From: Leisingera sp. ANG-M1
GTDB taxonomy: Bacteria > Pseudomonadota > Alphaproteobacteria > Rhodobacterales > Rhodobacteraceae
NCBI RefSeq assembly: GCF_000813745.1
Contig: NZ_JWLC01000018.1
Coordinates: forward strand, 113,910-177,909
Reading direction: 5' to 3'
Length of the DNA: 64,000 nucleotides
The notes beneath the pieces are model-generated. The model did not search any database. It worked only from the letters and a program-made list of their open reading frames with translations, and was not told the origin of the DNA. The position numbers were made by a program, and so were the translations under genes. Positions 18,576 through 25,040 of this stretch are shown here, in pieces; within the stretch, counting starts at the first letter, position 1; every line of letters starts with the position of its first letter.

Positions 18576-18648
18576 CGCCGCCCGCCAGGGCGGCGCCGGA
18601 CCCAAGGCTAGCTGCGGCATCTTCGATGCAGCGGCACAGGCGCGGGAG
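18576..18648 (-). repeat. Dispersed palindromic repeat, copy 3 (3' of the monooxygenase, right member of an inverted pair)
   Basis: Read on the minus strand: CTCCCGC at 18648, hairpin GCATC-GAA-GATGC, TTGGG at 18605, then hairpin CGCCGCCC-TGGC-GGGCGGCG ending at 18576. It is the mirror of copy 2 and lies 8 bases from the monooxygenase stop, again with CTCCCGC facing the gene. Confidence 0.7.
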
Positions 18649-18655
18649 TGCTTCC

Positions 18656-19912
18656 TCAGCAGATGCGGGCACCTGCCGGAATGGTTGGGGGACGGGCGTT
18701 CAGGTCTTCGATGGAGAAGCCGGCAATGGATTTGTACTTGGCGGCATGGGCGGCCAGGTCCGGCTGCGGGATCACTTCGCTGATGTCCTGAAAATCGCCG
18801 CGGCACAGGTCTTCGACCTGCTGCAGCACCGCATCCGGCCCGCCGCCTGCGCGGTTTGCAAGCCCAACCGCCGTGGCCAGCGGCCGCACTTCGGCCTCAT
18901 AGGCCTGCAAGGCGCTGGGCGTCACCCCGTGCTTCAGCAGCTTTGCTCCGATCACCCGGGCATCCACGATCGCCTGGCTCGCGCCGTTGGAGCCGATGGG
19001 ATAGGTCGGATGGGCGGCATCGCCCATCAGCGTTACATTGCCTTGCGTCCATGTCTCCAGAGGATCGCGGTCCACCATCGGGTATTCATAAACCGCCTCT
19101 GCGCCGCGGATCAGATCCGGAGCATCAATCCAGCCGAAGCGCCAGCTTTCGAAGTCCGGCAGAAACTCCGTGATGTCGGCCGGGCGGTTCCAGTCTTCCC
19201 TGCGCCAGGGCGATGATGGATCAAATTGTTTCTCCGCAATCCAGTTCATGGTGACAGTGCCATCTGCATCCGGCTGAGAGATCGGATAGGCCACAAGCCG
19301 CAGATGGTCATGGCCGATCATGGCCATCGCCGCTCCGCCCTTGACCTCCGGCGCGCGGGTGGTGGCGCGCCACAGAATGCGGCCGTTCCAGATGGGAGCG
19401 CCTTCATCCGGCACCATCTGCGCCCGCAGCGCCGAGTGAATGCCATCCGCGGCAACGGCCATCCTGCCGCCGGCCCGCCGCCCGTCCTGCAGCAGCAGTG
19501 CAGCGCCGGCACTGCTGGTCTCGAAACCGGCAGCCTGGGCACCGGTGGTAATACACTCAGGCCCGGCGCGCTCAACCAGCGCGCGGTACAGCATCATCTG
19601 CAGTTTGCCCCGGTGCACCGAATACTGCGGCCAGGCATAGCCCGCCCAGGTGCCGCGCGGCTCTTCCCAGATCGTCTTGCCCAGCTTGCTGTAAAACCCC
19701 AGCTGCCGGGTTCTCACCCCGATGCCATCCAGCTCCCGCTCCAGCCCGAGGTCGAAAAGCTCCCGCACCGCATTGGGCTGTAAGTTGATGCCTACACCCA
19801 GCGGCTCCAGCCGCTCGGCCGCTTCATAGATATGAAACGGCACGCCGATTTGATGCAGCGTGAGGCCGAGGCTCAGGCCCGCGATGCCGCCGCCAGCGAT
19901 GAGAATGGTCAT
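18656..19912 (-). CDS. FAD-dependent aromatic-ring hydroxylase (flavin monooxygenase)
   Basis: 418 residues from the ATG at 19912. The N-terminal Rossmann motif is GGGIAGLSLGLTL (residues 6-18). A mid-protein DG segment (AADGIHSALR) and the FAD ribose/pyrophosphate motif GDAAHPTYPIGSNGASQA are also present. These place it in the group A flavoprotein monooxygenases, near salicylate or 3-hydroxybenzoate hydroxylases. The aromatic substrate cannot be assigned. It appears to be a single-gene unit with no ring-cleavage genes beside it. Confidence 0.85.
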   Translation of the reverse strand: MTILIAGGGIAGLSLGLTLHQIGVPFHIYEAAERLEPLGVGINLQPNAVRELFDLGLERELDGIGVRTRQLGFYSKLGKTIWEEPRGTWAGYAWPQYSVHRGKLQMMLYRALVERAGPECITTGAQAAGFETSSAGAALLLQDGRRAGGRMAVAADGIHSALRAQMVPDEGAPIWNGRILWRATTRAPEVKGGAAMAMIGHDHLRLVAYPISQPDADGTVTMNWIAEKQFDPSSPWRREDWNRPADITEFLPDFESWRFGWIDAPDLIRGAEAVYEYPMVDRDPLETWTQGNVTLMGDAAHPTYPIGSNGASQAIVDARVIGAKLLKHGVTPSALQAYEAEVRPLATAVGLANRAGGGPDAVLQQVEDLCRGDFQDISEVIPQPDLAAHAAKYKSIAGFSIEDLNARPPTIPAGARIC

Positions 19913-19992
19913 AATAAGTGTGCCTCCTATTTTCGAGCGCAGAGGAACACAGGCCGGGTGCGCGATCAAGCGGAAGCGGGCGGGGCGCCTGC

Positions 19993-20535
19993 TCAGCGCC
20001 TGCCGGCAATGATCAGGTCGGGTCCGAAAATCACATCGGCGTAGTTGTGCAGGTAGATCTTGAGCCAGGGGGTGAAGCGTTCGGGGTGGCGGCTGACCTC
20101 GGCAAGCAGGTCGTGGTAGTCGACCCAGCGGGTTTCCATCACTTCGTCGGGGTTGGGTGTCACGTTCAGAGGCCGGTGCACATGGGCCAGGAAGACGTCG
20201 ACCGCCTCATGCTCGACCAGCCCGTTGCCGACATCGGCGCGGTATTCCAGGTGATGGCGGAATTCAGGATACAGGCCGCTGATCCCCAGCTCCTCCTGCA
20301 TCCTCCGCACCGCGCAGGCCGAGGGCTGCTCGTCCCACATCGGATGGGTGCAGCAGGTGTTCGCCCACAGGCCCGGGGTGTGGTATTTGCCCATCGCCCG
20401 CCGCTGCATCAGGATTTCCACGCCTTTCACCACAAAGACGGAGACCGCCTTGTGCTTCAGCCCGCGCTCATGCGCTGCGAGCTTGTCAACCGGTGTCAAA
20501 TCGCCGTTCACCCAGGCGGGGATCATGTGGCTCAT
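19993..20535 (-). CDS. idi: Isopentenyl-diphosphate delta-isomerase, type I
   Basis: 180 residues from the ATG at 20535. A Nudix-fold enzyme with the catalytic cysteine in ANTCCTHP (Cys62 by alignment to known IDI) and the catalytic acid in LVEHEAVDVF (Glu110). It interconverts IPP and DMAPP, supplying isoprenoid precursors. In phototrophic relatives idi lies in the photosynthesis gene cluster; here no bch, crt or puf genes are visible nearby. Upstream lies the cytochrome c2-like gene on the same strand, separated by a terminator. Confidence 0.93.
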   Translation of the reverse strand: MSHMIPAWVNGDLTPVDKLAAHERGLKHKAVSVFVVKGVEILMQRRAMGKYHTPGLWANTCCTHPMWDEQPSACAVRRMQEELGISGLYPEFRHHLEYRADVGNGLVEHEAVDVFLAHVHRPLNVTPNPDEVMETRWVDYHDLLAEVSRHPERFTPWLKIYLHNYADVIFGPDLIIAGRR

Positions 20536-20633
20536 GCTGTTTCCGTGACGGTGTTCAAATGGTGCGGCATGCCGCATTTCGCAAAATCCGTCTTCTACCG
20601 CTACCGCCTGCAGGTTACGAAAGCAATTACGCG

Positions 20634-20663
20634 AAAAGCCGCGGCGAAAATGCCGCGGCTTTG
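20634..20663 (-). terminator. Rho-independent terminator downstream of the cytochrome c2 gene
   Basis: On the minus strand AAAGCCGCGGC and GCCGCGGCTTT form perfect 11-base arms around a 6-base loop, with a T tract after the hairpin. It separates the cytochrome gene from idi. Confidence 0.85.
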
Positions 20664-20689
20664 TAGCCGTTCCGCTGGCTGCTCCAGGT

Positions 20690-21151
20690 TTATTCGGAGG
20701 CTGCCTCTGCGCTTTCCTCCGCTGCGGGCTCTTCCGCCGGAGCAGGCCCATTGGCCGCCAGGAAGGCAAAGATATCCTCGCCGCCTTTCTTCAGGCGGAA
20801 GGACATTTTCGATTTGGCCTTGGAGTTGCCGGTTTCCGCCTGCAGGAATTTCTTGGGGTCGGTGGTGAAGGCCACGAATTTCTCTTCGTCCCAGACCAGG
20901 CCCGCTTCACCGGCGGCGGTCAGGTCGTTGCTGTATTTGAACCCTTCGACAGTGCCTGCGGTGCGCCCGGCAATGCCCCACAGGTTGGGGCCGGTCTTGC
21001 CGCCTTTGACGATCACGTCGCCCGCATCCGAGGTGACGGTGTGGCAGGATTTGCATTTGTTGAACCCCTTCTCCCCCTTGGCCGGGTCGCCTTCGGCAAA
21101 GGCGGGGGCGGCGAGGAGGCCGAGAATGGCGGCAGTCATCAGAGGTTTCAT
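20690..21151 (-). CDS. Cytochrome c2-type soluble haem protein
   Basis: 153 residues from the ATG at 21151 (GGAG before it). The signal peptide ends APAFA before EGD. One haem motif, CKSCH at 33-37, is followed by the class I cytochrome c features KTGPNLWGIAGR, KYSNDL and the methionine ligand in KMSFRL. The family (cytochrome c2/c550) shuttles electrons between the bc1 complex and oxidases or reductases. The C-terminal 20 residues are an Ala/Glu-rich acidic tail, which is uncommon. A TTGAC-N4-GTCAA box lies 71-87 bases upstream, pointing to oxygen- or NO-responsive control. Confidence 0.9.
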   Translation of the reverse strand: MKPLMTAAILGLLAAPAFAEGDPAKGEKGFNKCKSCHTVTSDAGDVIVKGGKTGPNLWGIAGRTAGTVEGFKYSNDLTAAGEAGLVWDEEKFVAFTTDPKKFLQAETGNSKAKSKMSFRLKKGGEDIFAFLAANGPAPAEEPAAEESAEAASE

Positions 21152-21221
21152 ATTGCTTGCTCCGGTTTTGAGTTGGCACGTGTGACTCATGGTTCAATAG
21201 CCCGCGGTGTCAACCGGCAGT

Positions 21222-21235
21222 TTGACGCGCGTCAA
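21222..21235. promoter_or_regulatory. FNR/FixK/Dnr-type binding site upstream of cytochrome c2
   Basis: TTGAC-GCGC-GTCAA is a perfect palindrome (TTTGACGCGCGTCAAA when extended) that matches the CRP/FNR-superfamily box. Its centre is 77 bases before the cytochrome start codon, a workable activator position. The downstream P1 peptidase ends 26 bases away on the other side. Confidence 0.6.
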
Positions 21236-21260
21236 AGTCCCGGCAGAAAGCCGCGGTTGT

Positions 21261-22286
21261 TCAGGGGGCCGCCCAGCAGGGCAGCAGGTCGCCGGACTCG
21301 GGCCGGGCGAGATAGACCGCGCGGGCGATGGCGCGGGACAGGCACAGTGCCGCGGCGTGGCAGAGCGAGGACAGCTCTGCCTCCGGGTTTGCGGCCGGGC
21401 GGGCGCCGGTACTGGCGGCAAACACCAGATCGCCGTCGCCGGGCATATGGGCCGGCACAATGGCGCGGCCGATCCCGTCATGCGCTGCCATGGCCAGGCG
21501 CTGGCATTGCGCCTTGGTCAGGGCGGCATCGGTGGCGACGATGGCAATGGTAGTATTGGCGCGCTCTTCAGGCAGTACCGCACCGCCGCTTTGCCGGGTC
21601 ATGGCGGCAATCTTACGGCTGGGCAGCTGCCGTCCCAGCCCGGCCGCGGGGTCGGGACCCAGCCCGCCGAACTCGCCATCAATTTCGAACGGCGCGGCCC
21701 AGAAGTGCCTGTCCCCCGGCGTAGTCGCCGAGCCCATCGGGTTGGCCGCAACCAATGCGCCAACTGTGGCGCCGCTCTCCAGCACCAGCGAGGCCGAGCC
21801 CAGCCCGCCCTTGAGCATGGCCGTCGTGGCACCGGCTCCCGCGCCAGCGGTGCCCAGCTTGATATCTTCCGAAGCCGAGTCAAACGCGGCCCGCCCTAGG
21901 GCGCGGTAGGGGTTTTCGCCCCAGTCTTTGCTGCCGCCGTTCAGCAGGTCGAACAGGATTGCCCCCGGCACCAGCGGCACCCGCGCAGGGCCAACTGGAA
22001 AGCCGCGGTCTTGTGCCCGCAGCGCGTCCATCACGCCGGAACAGGCATCCAGCCCGAAAGCGGAACCGCCAGACAGAACCAAGGCGTCGATCTTTGCTAC
22101 CGATTTGTCCGGCGCCAGCAGGTCGGTCTCCCGCGTGCCCGGCGCGCCGCCCATCACATGCACCGAGGCGGTGAAAGGCTGATCAGCAGTCAGAACCGTG
22201 GTGCCGGATTTCAGCAGTGCGTCCTGGGCGTTGCCAACTTGGATGCCGGGCACGTCGGTGATCAGGTTTCGGGAGCCGGGGATCAT
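21261..22286 (-). CDS. P1 family (S58) self-processing aminopeptidase, DmpA/BapA-like
   Basis: 341 residues from the ATG at 22286 (AAAGGA upstream). The fold markers are DVPGIQVGNA at the N-terminus, GGSAFGLDA (71-79), GAGAGATTAMLKGGLGSAS (150-165), and NTTIAIVATDA at 244-254. In relatives the chain cuts itself before a Ser/Thr at this last site, so Asn244/Thr245 is the predicted self-cleavage point and Thr245 the nucleophile. Substrates are unknown N-terminal residues or beta-peptides. It is followed by the cytochrome promoter region and preceded by the cupin gene on the same strand. Confidence 0.87.
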   Translation of the reverse strand: MIPGSRNLITDVPGIQVGNAQDALLKSGTTVLTADQPFTASVHVMGGAPGTRETDLLAPDKSVAKIDALVLSGGSAFGLDACSGVMDALRAQDRGFPVGPARVPLVPGAILFDLLNGGSKDWGENPYRALGRAAFDSASEDIKLGTAGAGAGATTAMLKGGLGSASLVLESGATVGALVAANPMGSATTPGDRHFWAAPFEIDGEFGGLGPDPAAGLGRQLPSRKIAAMTRQSGGAVLPEERANTTIAIVATDAALTKAQCQRLAMAAHDGIGRAIVPAHMPGDGDLVFAASTGARPAANPEAELSSLCHAAALCLSRAIARAVYLARPESGDLLPCWAAP

Positions 22287-22312
22287 TGCGATCGGTCCTT
22301 TGTTTTGCCAAT

Positions 22313-22369
22313 GCGCGCCTTGGCGCGCTGCCTCCGGCGGGGATATTTGAAGCAAGAGGAAAGCAGGAG
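22313..22369 (-). other. Short intergenic hairpin plus pyrimidine-rich motif downstream of the cupin gene
   Basis: The 84-base gap holds a perfect hairpin GCGCGCC-TT-GGCGCGC (22313-22328). Next to it, on the minus strand, is a CTTTCCTC...CAAATATCCCC...GCCGGAGG stretch. It may be a 3' processing or stability element between the cupin and peptidase genes. Confidence 0.3.
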
Positions 22370-22370
22370 G

Positions 22371-22724
22371 TCAAATCCGCGGTTTGGGGGCTGCGGTTGC
22401 CGGGTCGCCGCTGTTTGGCTCGCCCTTGGGTTCGATCAGCAGCACCTTGCATTCCTGCGCGGCTCGGGGGCGGTGGGTAACGCCTTTGGGTACCACGAAC
22501 AACTCGCCCTGGCGCACGGTCTGGGGCGGCTGGCCTTCGATCTCCATCACCATTTCGCCTTCGAGCACTAGGAAGAAATCATCGGTGTCGGGGTGGACAT
22601 GAAAGGGAAATTCGCCCTGGAACTTCACCACCATCACGTCGTTGCCGTTGTAATCCGCCACCACATGCGGGTCCCAATGGCTGGAGAACATCGCCAGCTT
22701 CTCGGCCAGGTTCACGGGTTTCAT
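22371..22724 (-). CDS. Small cupin-domain protein
   Basis: 117 residues, one cupin barrel. The metal-binding motif 1 is HVHPDTDDFFLVLEGEM (His at about 42 and 44), and motif 2 is PKGVTHRPRA (His at about 82). The C-terminus is Pro/Ala-rich. Single-domain cupins of this type may be small dioxygenases, isomerases or sensors; function cannot be assigned. The start overlaps the SDR stop by four bases, so the two are co-translated. Confidence 0.83.
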   Translation of the reverse strand: MKPVNLAEKLAMFSSHWDPHVVADYNGNDVMVVKFQGEFPFHVHPDTDDFFLVLEGEMVMEIEGQPPQTVRQGELFVVPKGVTHRPRAAQECKVLLIEPKGEPNSGDPATAAPKPRI

Positions 22725-23467
22725 ATGCAGCGGCCTCCGTCCACTTCCATGGCGACGCCGGTCACCATGCTTGCCTCATCTGAACACAGGTAGCAGGCGG
22801 CGTTGCCCATATCTTCGGGCGTTGAGAACCGGCCAATCGGGATGGTTGACAAGAACTGGGCACGCCGCTCCGGGGTGTCCTCGCCCATGAAGGATTTCAA
22901 AAGCGGGGTTTCGCCCGCCACCGGGTTGATCGCGTTGACCCGCACCCCATGCGGGGCGAGTTCGACCGCCATGGTCTTGGTGGCGGTGATCATCCAGCCC
23001 TTGGAGGCGTTGTACCAATTGAGGTTAGGCCGCGGCGAGACACCGGCGGTGGAGGCGACATTTAGGATTGCTCCAGCCTGGCGTGCCTTCATATGCGGTA
23101 CCAGCGCACGGGCTGTCAGGTAGACCGATTTCATGTTGACGCCCATCACCCGGTCAAAGTCGTCCTCGGTGATGTCCTCCAGCGGGGCAGGCAGATGGGT
23201 GACACCTGCGTTGTTGACCAGGATGTCGAGGTGTCCGAAGGCGTCCAGCGCGGCCTCAGCCATGGCATTGACCGAGGCGCGGTCAGAGACATCCACGGTT
23301 TGCGCCAAGGCATGGCTGCCCAGGCCTGCGGCCATTTCCTCTGCCGCGGCCCCGTTGATGTCTGCGATCATCACCCGGGCACCCTCAGTCAGGAACTTCC
23401 GGACGATGCCCGCGCCGAACCCCGAGGCACCGCCGGTCACGATGGCGGTTTTTCCTTCCAGCCGCAT
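22721..23467 (-). CDS. Short-chain dehydrogenase/reductase (SDR, glucose 1-dehydrogenase-like)
   Basis: 248 residues from the ATG at 23467, with GGAGGG at ideal spacing. NAD(P) motif TGGASGFGAG (11-20), NNAG (85-88), and the catalytic set Ser139, Tyr152 and Lys156 (YNASK) are intact. The C-terminal MVTGVAMEVDGG segment is typical of classical SDRs. It reduces or oxidises a hydroxyl/keto group of unknown substrate. It forms an operon with the cupin gene. Confidence 0.9.
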   Translation of the reverse strand: MRLEGKTAIVTGGASGFGAGIVRKFLTEGARVMIADINGAAAEEMAAGLGSHALAQTVDVSDRASVNAMAEAALDAFGHLDILVNNAGVTHLPAPLEDITEDDFDRVMGVNMKSVYLTARALVPHMKARQAGAILNVASTAGVSPRPNLNWYNASKGWMITATKTMAVELAPHGVRVNAINPVAGETPLLKSFMGEDTPERRAQFLSTIPIGRFSTPEDMGNAACYLCSDEASMVTGVAMEVDGGRCI

Positions 23468-23531
23468 GGTTTTCCCTCCTGAATTGCCTGGCGCCAGAAT
23501 GGGCCGGGCCGGGCGGCGGCGCAATCCCAAG

Positions 23532-23951
23532 TCAGTCCGGGTCGATCTTACCGCGCGTCGCTTTCAGCTCGCCGCGCTGCTTCTTGGCCTCCAGCCGGCG
23601 TTTGACCGAACCGCGGGTGGGTTTGGTGGCAATCCGCCGCTTGGGTGCCACCAGCGCCTTGCGCACCAGTTCGGCCAGCCGTTCACGCACAATCTCGCGG
23701 TTTCTTTGCTGCGAGCGGGTCTCGTCGCATTGCAGGATGATGGCGCCTTCTTTGGTCCAGCGCCGCCCGGCCAACCGTTTCAGCCGGGATTTGACCGCAG
23801 GCGCGAGCGCAGGCGAGCGGGCCGCCTCGAACCGCAGCTCAACTGCCGTGGCCACCTTGTTCACATTCTGCCCGCCTGGGCCCGAGGCGCGCATGAAGCT
23901 CTCGGTCATTTCCCAGTCTTGCAGGATGATTTGGTCGTTGATGCGGATCAT
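23532..23951 (-). CDS. arfB: Alternative ribosome-rescue factor / peptidyl-tRNA hydrolase ArfB (YaeJ)
   Basis: 139 residues. The GGQ motif is in RASGPGGQNVNK (about 22-33), and the C-terminal tail is lysine/arginine-rich, as needed to enter the empty mRNA channel of a stalled ribosome. It releases nascent chains when tmRNA cannot. The start codon has only a weak ribosome-binding site. Directly upstream lie a terminator-like hairpin and a short leader reading frame with an ideal ribosome-binding site, suggesting regulated expression. Confidence 0.93.
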   Translation of the reverse strand: MIRINDQIILQDWEMTESFMRASGPGGQNVNKVATAVELRFEAARSPALAPAVKSRLKRLAGRRWTKEGAIILQCDETRSQQRNREIVRERLAELVRKALVAPKRRIATKPTRGSVKRRLEAKKQRGELKATRGKIDPD

Positions 23952-23983
23952 GGCTGGTTATTGCAGGGCAGCATTGAAAGCGA

Positions 23984-24015
23984 AAGGGCCGCTCCCACAC
24001 GCGGGAACAGCCCTT
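23984..24015 (-). terminator. Terminator-like hairpin in the arfB leader
   Basis: On the minus strand AAGGGCTGTTCCC and GGGAGCGGCCCTT pair over 13 positions with one G-U wobble and one mismatch, loop of 7 bases, followed by a pyrimidine-rich TTCGCTTTC. It ends 33 bases before the arfB start codon, so read-through would be needed for arfB expression from a promoter upstream. Confidence 0.55.
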
Positions 24016-24024
24016 CGAGATGAT

Positions 24025-24152
24025 AGGAGGTGCACCGGTTAGGTCAGCACCAATTCAAAGTTCTATACGCGCCAAGGGCTGCCTCGGCCGCACTCCTTCT
24101 GAACTGTTCCGGCACTGCTCTCCATAGCTTCTCTAGACAATGGGCACCTCCT
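24025..24152 (-). ncRNA. Candidate structured leader or small RNA closed by an RBS/anti-RBS stem
   Basis: A 9-base perfect stem (AGGAGGTGC with GCACCTCCT) encloses about 110 bases that contain an internal stem GCCGAGG/CCTTGGC with one G-U pair. A terminator-like hairpin follows at once. It lies in the 259-base gap between the queuosine transporter gene and arfB, on their strand. It does not carry the core motifs of SRP RNA or tmRNA. Confidence 0.4.
24063..24140 (-). CDS. Candidate 25-residue leader peptide upstream of arfB
   Basis: AGGAGG lies seven bases before a TTG that opens a 25-codon frame ending in TAG (peptide begins MSREAMESSAG and ends SPWRV). It is the best ribosome-binding site in this part of the window. 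The sequence AGGAGGTGC (minus strand, 24152-24144) is perfectly complementary to GCACCTCCT (24033-24025) just before the terminator-like hairpin, so the RNA can fold back and hide the site. A TTGACA lies at 24203-24198, but its -10 partner is weak. I recognise no known family. It could instead be part of a structured small RNA. Confidence 0.4.
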   Translation of the reverse strand: MSREAMESSAGTVQKECGRGSPWRV

Positions 24153-24210
24153 TTCTGAATGTTTCGTGTGCCCTCAGCCTGCCACAGATTCGGTTAATGT
24201 CAAAACAAAA

Positions 24211-24846
24211 TCATGTGGTCTTTACGGTGAGCTTACGCACGATGATGCGGAAGGGCACAAGGGCGAGGAGGGCAAGCGACAATTTCACCAGCCAGTCCGC
24301 CACGGCGAGGGACACCCAGAGCGGCGCCACCGGGCCCGCGCCCAGCAGCGGCAGGGCCTCAGCGGCCCAGGAGATGTCATTTGCTGGTTCCAGCCAGCTG
24401 AGCGTTCCGGAAAAGGCGATGGTGAAAAACAAGGCGGTGTCCACCGAGGAGCCGATCAGAGTGGACGCCAAGGGCGCCCGCCACCATTTCCCTTCGCGCA
24501 GTGCGGAGAACACAGCGACATCCAGCAGCTGCGCGGTGAGGAAAGCGGCGCCCGATCCGATGGCGATGCGCAGGGTGACCGCCGGATAGGTGAAGCCGTC
24601 GCCCTGCAGCATGATTTGGGTGCCGATCAGCGAGCAGATCACCCCCGCGATGAAACCCGCGAAGACCACCTTGCGGGCGGCAGCTGTGCCGTAGACCCGG
24701 TTCATCACATCGGTGACCAGGAAGGCGATGGGATAGGTGAAGGCGCCCCAGGTCAGCCATTGACCGAACAGGAATTGCACCAGGATGTTCGAGGCCGCCA
24801 CAACGGCGGCCATGGCAAGAATGCCGGGGATATGGGCGCGGCTCAT
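24211..24846 (-). CDS. yhhQ: Queuosine-precursor transporter, VUT/YhhQ family
   Basis: 211 residues with about six membrane helices. Family landmarks: AASNILVQF near the N-terminus, FTYPIAFLVTDVMNRVYG (about 36-53), ARKVVFAGF, and TLIGSSVDTALFF. YhhQ imports preQ0/preQ1 for queuosine modification of tRNA. The 5' leader can form a long hairpin, but it does not match a preQ1 riboswitch that I can recognise. Confidence 0.9.
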   Translation of the reverse strand: MSRAHIPGILAMAAVVAASNILVQFLFGQWLTWGAFTYPIAFLVTDVMNRVYGTAAARKVVFAGFIAGVICSLIGTQIMLQGDGFTYPAVTLRIAIGSGAAFLTAQLLDVAVFSALREGKWWRAPLASTLIGSSVDTALFFTIAFSGTLSWLEPANDISWAAEALPLLGAGPVAPLWVSLAVADWLVKLSLALLALVPFRIIVRKLTVKTT

Positions 24847-24863
24847 TTTTCGGATCCGTTTTT

Positions 24864-24915
24864 TAGACGAGGTCGCGGAGACTTGTCCCGCTTGTGCGGG
24901 AAGCGGCCCCGTCTA
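24864..24915 (-). promoter_or_regulatory. Structured 5' leader of the queuosine-precursor transporter gene
   Basis: On the minus strand TAGACGGGGCCGC pairs with GCGACCTCGTCTA over 13 positions (one G-U, one mismatch) around an inner hairpin CCCGC-ACAA-GCGGG. The structure ends 17 bases before the ATG and is followed by an A-rich stretch and GGATCC. It could be a regulatory leader; ligand unknown. Confidence 0.4.
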
Positions 24916-24960
24916 GACCGGAGCGGTGGTTTGAGCAAGCGCATTCCAGCAGCCGGAGCG

Positions 24961-25028
24961 CTCCCGCCTGCGCCGCCGCATTCAAAGAATGCGCGTTGCA
25001 GTTGGGCGTGGCGCCGCTGCCGCGGCGC
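24961..25028 (+). repeat. Dispersed palindromic repeat, copy 4
   Basis: CTCCCGC at 24961, hairpin GCATTC-AAA-GAATGC at 24978-24992, TTGGGC at 25002, then GCGCCGC-TGCC-GCGGCGC at 25011-25028. Nearly identical in core to copy 2. Unlike most copies, its GC-hairpin end, not CTCCCGC, faces the neighbouring stop codon (the phytase-like gene). Confidence 0.75.
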
Positions 25029-25040
25029 GGTTGGCGCCTG

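Noticed and set aside
18339..18655. A gene in the 317-base glpK-monooxygenase gap
   Set aside because: Open frames there have no ribosome-binding site or family motif and overlap the inverted repeat pair.
23976..24203. SRP RNA, tmRNA or 6S RNA in the arfB upstream gap
   Set aside because: The conserved SRP core, tRNA-like T-arm and tag frame of tmRNA, and the 6S bubble layout are not present.
24847..24920. preQ1 riboswitch upstream of the queuosine-precursor transporter
   Set aside because: The leader is structured and A-rich near the start, but I could not align it to the preQ1-I core or tail. Reported only as an unclassified leader.
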